Below, piece after piece: positions 62,448-64,000 of a stretch of DNA of 64,000 bases. Position numbers and translations under genes: made by a program. The notes below the pieces were generated by a model. The model had not been told where the DNA came from. It worked only from the letters and a program-made list of their open reading frames with translations, and ran no database searches. This DNA comes from Dorea_D hominis (GTDB lineage Bacteria; Bacillota; Clostridia; Lachnospirales; Lachnospiraceae), in the NCBI RefSeq assembly GCF_014287705.1, contig NZ_JACOOY010000012.1:1-64000 (forward strand). Reading direction: 5' to 3'. How positions within the stretch are numbered: the first letter of the stretch is position 1; each line of letters opens with the position of its first letter.

Positions 62448-62889
62448 GATCCGAATCAAGCAGTGGAATCAGGACAATCCTTACATTCAGATGAAAAATC
62501 TGGAAAATGTGCAGCCAGGATACCGTGTTCATACAGTCAATGATGATCATCATCTGTATGAACTTCCGCTGGAAACACAGAACATTATCCTTGACTGGGT
62601 ATTCTGGAATTTTTATCCGGCACAGAAAATCTATCCGCATCTTACCAGTGATGATCTGAAAGAAGTTCTGTATAAACGTACCCAGATCCATCTGCACAAC
62701 AATCAGTTCAAGGAGGCTATGCTGATCAATGGTTTCTGGCCGAGAGATCCGAGTGAATTGAATTGGGTATTTCATATCCAGGCGAGCTCTCCAGCAATCA
62801 GGACACAGGCAGATGGTTATCCTGGTATCCCGATTATAGGACGCCAGGAACTGAATGAGTACAGAAAGAAAAGTTGTGCCAGGAGGTGA
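62431..62889 (+). CDS. hypothetical transfer-operon protein
   Basis: The 152-aa soluble protein has no signal or membrane segment and no family I recognise. GAGGG lies 6 nt before the ATG at 62431; it overlaps VirB4. It probably acts with the T4SS, by position only. Confidence 0.65.
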   Translation: MKEIDKIRIKQWNQDNPYIQMKNLENVQPGYRVHTVNDDHHLYELPLETQNIILDWVFWNFYPAQKIYPHLTSDDLKEVLYKRTQIHLHNNQFKEAMLINGFWPRDPSELNWVFHIQASSPAIRTQADGYPGIPIIGRQELNEYRKKSCARR

Positions 62890-62895
62890 TGACCT

Positions 62896-64000
62896 ATAGC
62901 TGGAAAAGAATTTAAAGGCAAAGATAAAAAGGTCGCAAAGATGACCAGAGATGGTCTGATAGAAGAAAATCTCCGTGATGGCAGCATAAAAGATATCAGT
63001 CACAGGAGTCGGGGGCGACCGGAAAATAAAGAAGAATTTGTTCCTGAACGGGAACGAAAAAAGGCTGAAAATGAAGATACAAAATCGGGAAAAGGAAAAC
63101 GACTGCAGATGGAGAAAGTCCGTAAATCTTCTGTCCGGCAGGAAGCTGTTGAGGATACAGTTGAAGTTACACCGGAAGAAAAAGTATCCGGATATCGAAA
63201 GAAACTGCATCGTTATGAAAAAATCCCGGATGATGATAATAATCTGAACAGCCAAAAGAAATCCATTCGGAAGAAACAGTTGCAAAAACAGATGACCAAA
63301 GAACAGGCAAAAGCTGGAAGATTATCTTTTGATGATGAAGGAAATCAGATGGTGAAAGGTGCTGGCATGAAACCGGGAGGGACAGCCGGGAAATACATTG
63401 CTACACAAGCTGTTATATCTGGCATGAAAGCAGTCTCTTCCGAAGAGGAAGAAACAGATGAAAATGCAGGTGTGGAAAGTGCCAGACTTGTAGAGCGTGA
63501 AACAGAAGATGCGTTACGTGGTCTGCGTCATGCTCAGATCCGCAGCAAACGGACGGATGTGAAAACCCATCGCAGAGGTTATCGTGAGGCTACCGTAGAA
63601 AAGAAACTGAAATTTGGTTCTGCAGAAAGTATGGAAGGAGTCAAGAATGCAGAAACGGTAAAGAAAGCCGAACAAAAGAGACATTTCTATAACCGCTTCT
63701 TCCAGAAAAAACGATATAAGGATGCTTACCGGGCAGCCAGAGCCGGAAAATCCGCTGGCAGTCTGGGTGGAGCAACAACCATTGCCGGTGTCGAGAACAT
63801 GACGGTAAAAGCAAAGATCGCCTTGAAAGAGATCATAAAGCGTAATCGTGCCATGTTCGCAGGCATCGGTATTTTTGCGCTTCTTTTTCTTGTCATAGCG
63901 GTATCTCTGGGGAGCTGCAGTGCTTCTATCGAGGGTGCTGGATCTGTGATCGGTATTACAACGTATCCAAGTTCAGACGAGGATATTTATGCTGCCGAAA
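62896..64000 (+). CDS. membrane protein with probable cell-wall hydrolase domain (partial)
   Basis: The frame is open to the right edge (about 368 codons so far). It encodes a basic N-terminal region (AGKEFKGKDKKVAKMTRDGL), a long charged stretch, a membrane helix near 317-335 (AMFAGIGIFALLFLVIAVSL) and the start of an extracytoplasmic part. This layout resembles ICE-borne VirB1/CwlT-like proteins whose NlpC/P60 or CHAP domain follows. The perfectly placed AGGAGG (62881-62886) precedes ATA, not ATG; the next in-frame ATG is 62941. Confidence 0.7.
   Translation, partial: MAGKEFKGKDKKVAKMTRDGLIEENLRDGSIKDISHRSRGRPENKEEFVPERERKKAENEDTKSGKGKRLQMEKVRKSSVRQEAVEDTVEVTPEEKVSGYRKKLHRYEKIPDDDNNLNSQKKSIRKKQLQKQMTKEQAKAGRLSFDDEGNQMVKGAGMKPGGTAGKYIATQAVISGMKAVSSEEEETDENAGVESARLVERETEDALRGLRHAQIRSKRTDVKTHRRGYREATVEKKLKFGSAESMEGVKNAETVKKAEQKRHFYNRFFQKKRYKDAYRAARAGKSAGSLGGATTIAGVENMTVKAKIALKEIIKRNRAMFAGIGIFALLFLVIAVSLGSCSASIEGAGSVIGITTYPSSDEDIYAAE

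Larger units (their letters stand above)
28478..64000. mobile_element. integrative and conjugative element (left 35.5 kb; right end outside)
   Basis: From the 3' end of tRNA-Arg onward the genes are those of a self-maintaining conjugative element: parB-parA-parB, a RepA_N initiator, an ImmR/ImmA-like switch, a sigma-like regulator, and a type IV secretion operon with PcfB, VirD4, Maff2, VirB6-like, PrgI and VirB4. Cargo at about 33.3-44.2 kb is more AT-rich than the backbone. No integrase, relaxase or second att copy is in the window, so the exact ends are not proven. Confidence 0.9.

Noticed and set aside
28478..64000. Prophage interpretation
   Set aside because: There are no capsid, tail, terminase or lysis genes in view, and type IV secretion genes are present.

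Overview
This window looks like the replication-origin region of a low-GC Gram-positive gut anaerobe of the Lachnospiraceae type (inferred from gene order and protein character; no database search was possible). The order rnpA-rpmH-oriC-dnaA-dnaN-S4 protein-recF-gyrB-gyrA is canonical. Genes left of the origin run on the minus strand and genes right of it on the plus strand, so both replichores are co-oriented with replication.

Layout. 1-760: tandem promoters and leader of an rRNA operon that reads leftwards out of the window. 761-5661: tRNA-Ser, an acyltransferase, a membrane-protein/regulator cluster and a C_GCAxxG_C_C protein. 5662-14236: gyrA, gyrB, recF, an S4 protein, dnaN and dnaA on the minus strand, with DnaA boxes on both sides of dnaA. 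14237-21577: oriC, then rpmH, rnpA, yidD, yidC, jag, mnmE, mnmG and rsmG on the plus strand. 21662-28027: an alpha/beta hydrolase, four perfect parS sites, parA, parB, a DUF4446 protein, serS and a DUF3881 protein.

An integrative and conjugative element (ICE) starts at the 3' end of tRNA-Arg(CCT), at about 28478, and runs past the right edge. Its maintenance module holds a cluster of TTAGCTG repeats, parB-parA-parB and a RepA_N-type initiator gene with iteron-like repeats inside its coding sequence. A roughly 11 kb AT-rich cargo follows. It contains a probable preQ1 riboswitch and a full queD-queE-folE-queC-queF set, a DfrF-like dihydrofolate reductase, two GNAT proteins, a two-component/ABC-transporter module, and several decayed genes: a pyridoxamine-oxidase-like protein with a nonsense codon, a TnpV remnant, a BlaR1/class D beta-lactamase remnant and a CpXC gene split by TAG.

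Next is a regulatory module: an XRE repressor and ImmA protease divergent from a Y-family polymerase and a YolD-like protein. It is followed by small zinc-ribbon proteins and an unusual regulator with only sigma region 4, bracketed by two copies of a 35-bp promoter-like repeat. The conjugation operon then begins: a giant Cna_B surface protein, two small proteins, PcfB, the VirD4 coupling protein, a Maff2-type pilin-like protein, VirB6-like, PrgI, VirB4, an unknown protein, and a partial membrane protein that probably carries a cell-wall hydrolase domain further on. No relaxase, integrase or right attachment site lies in the window.
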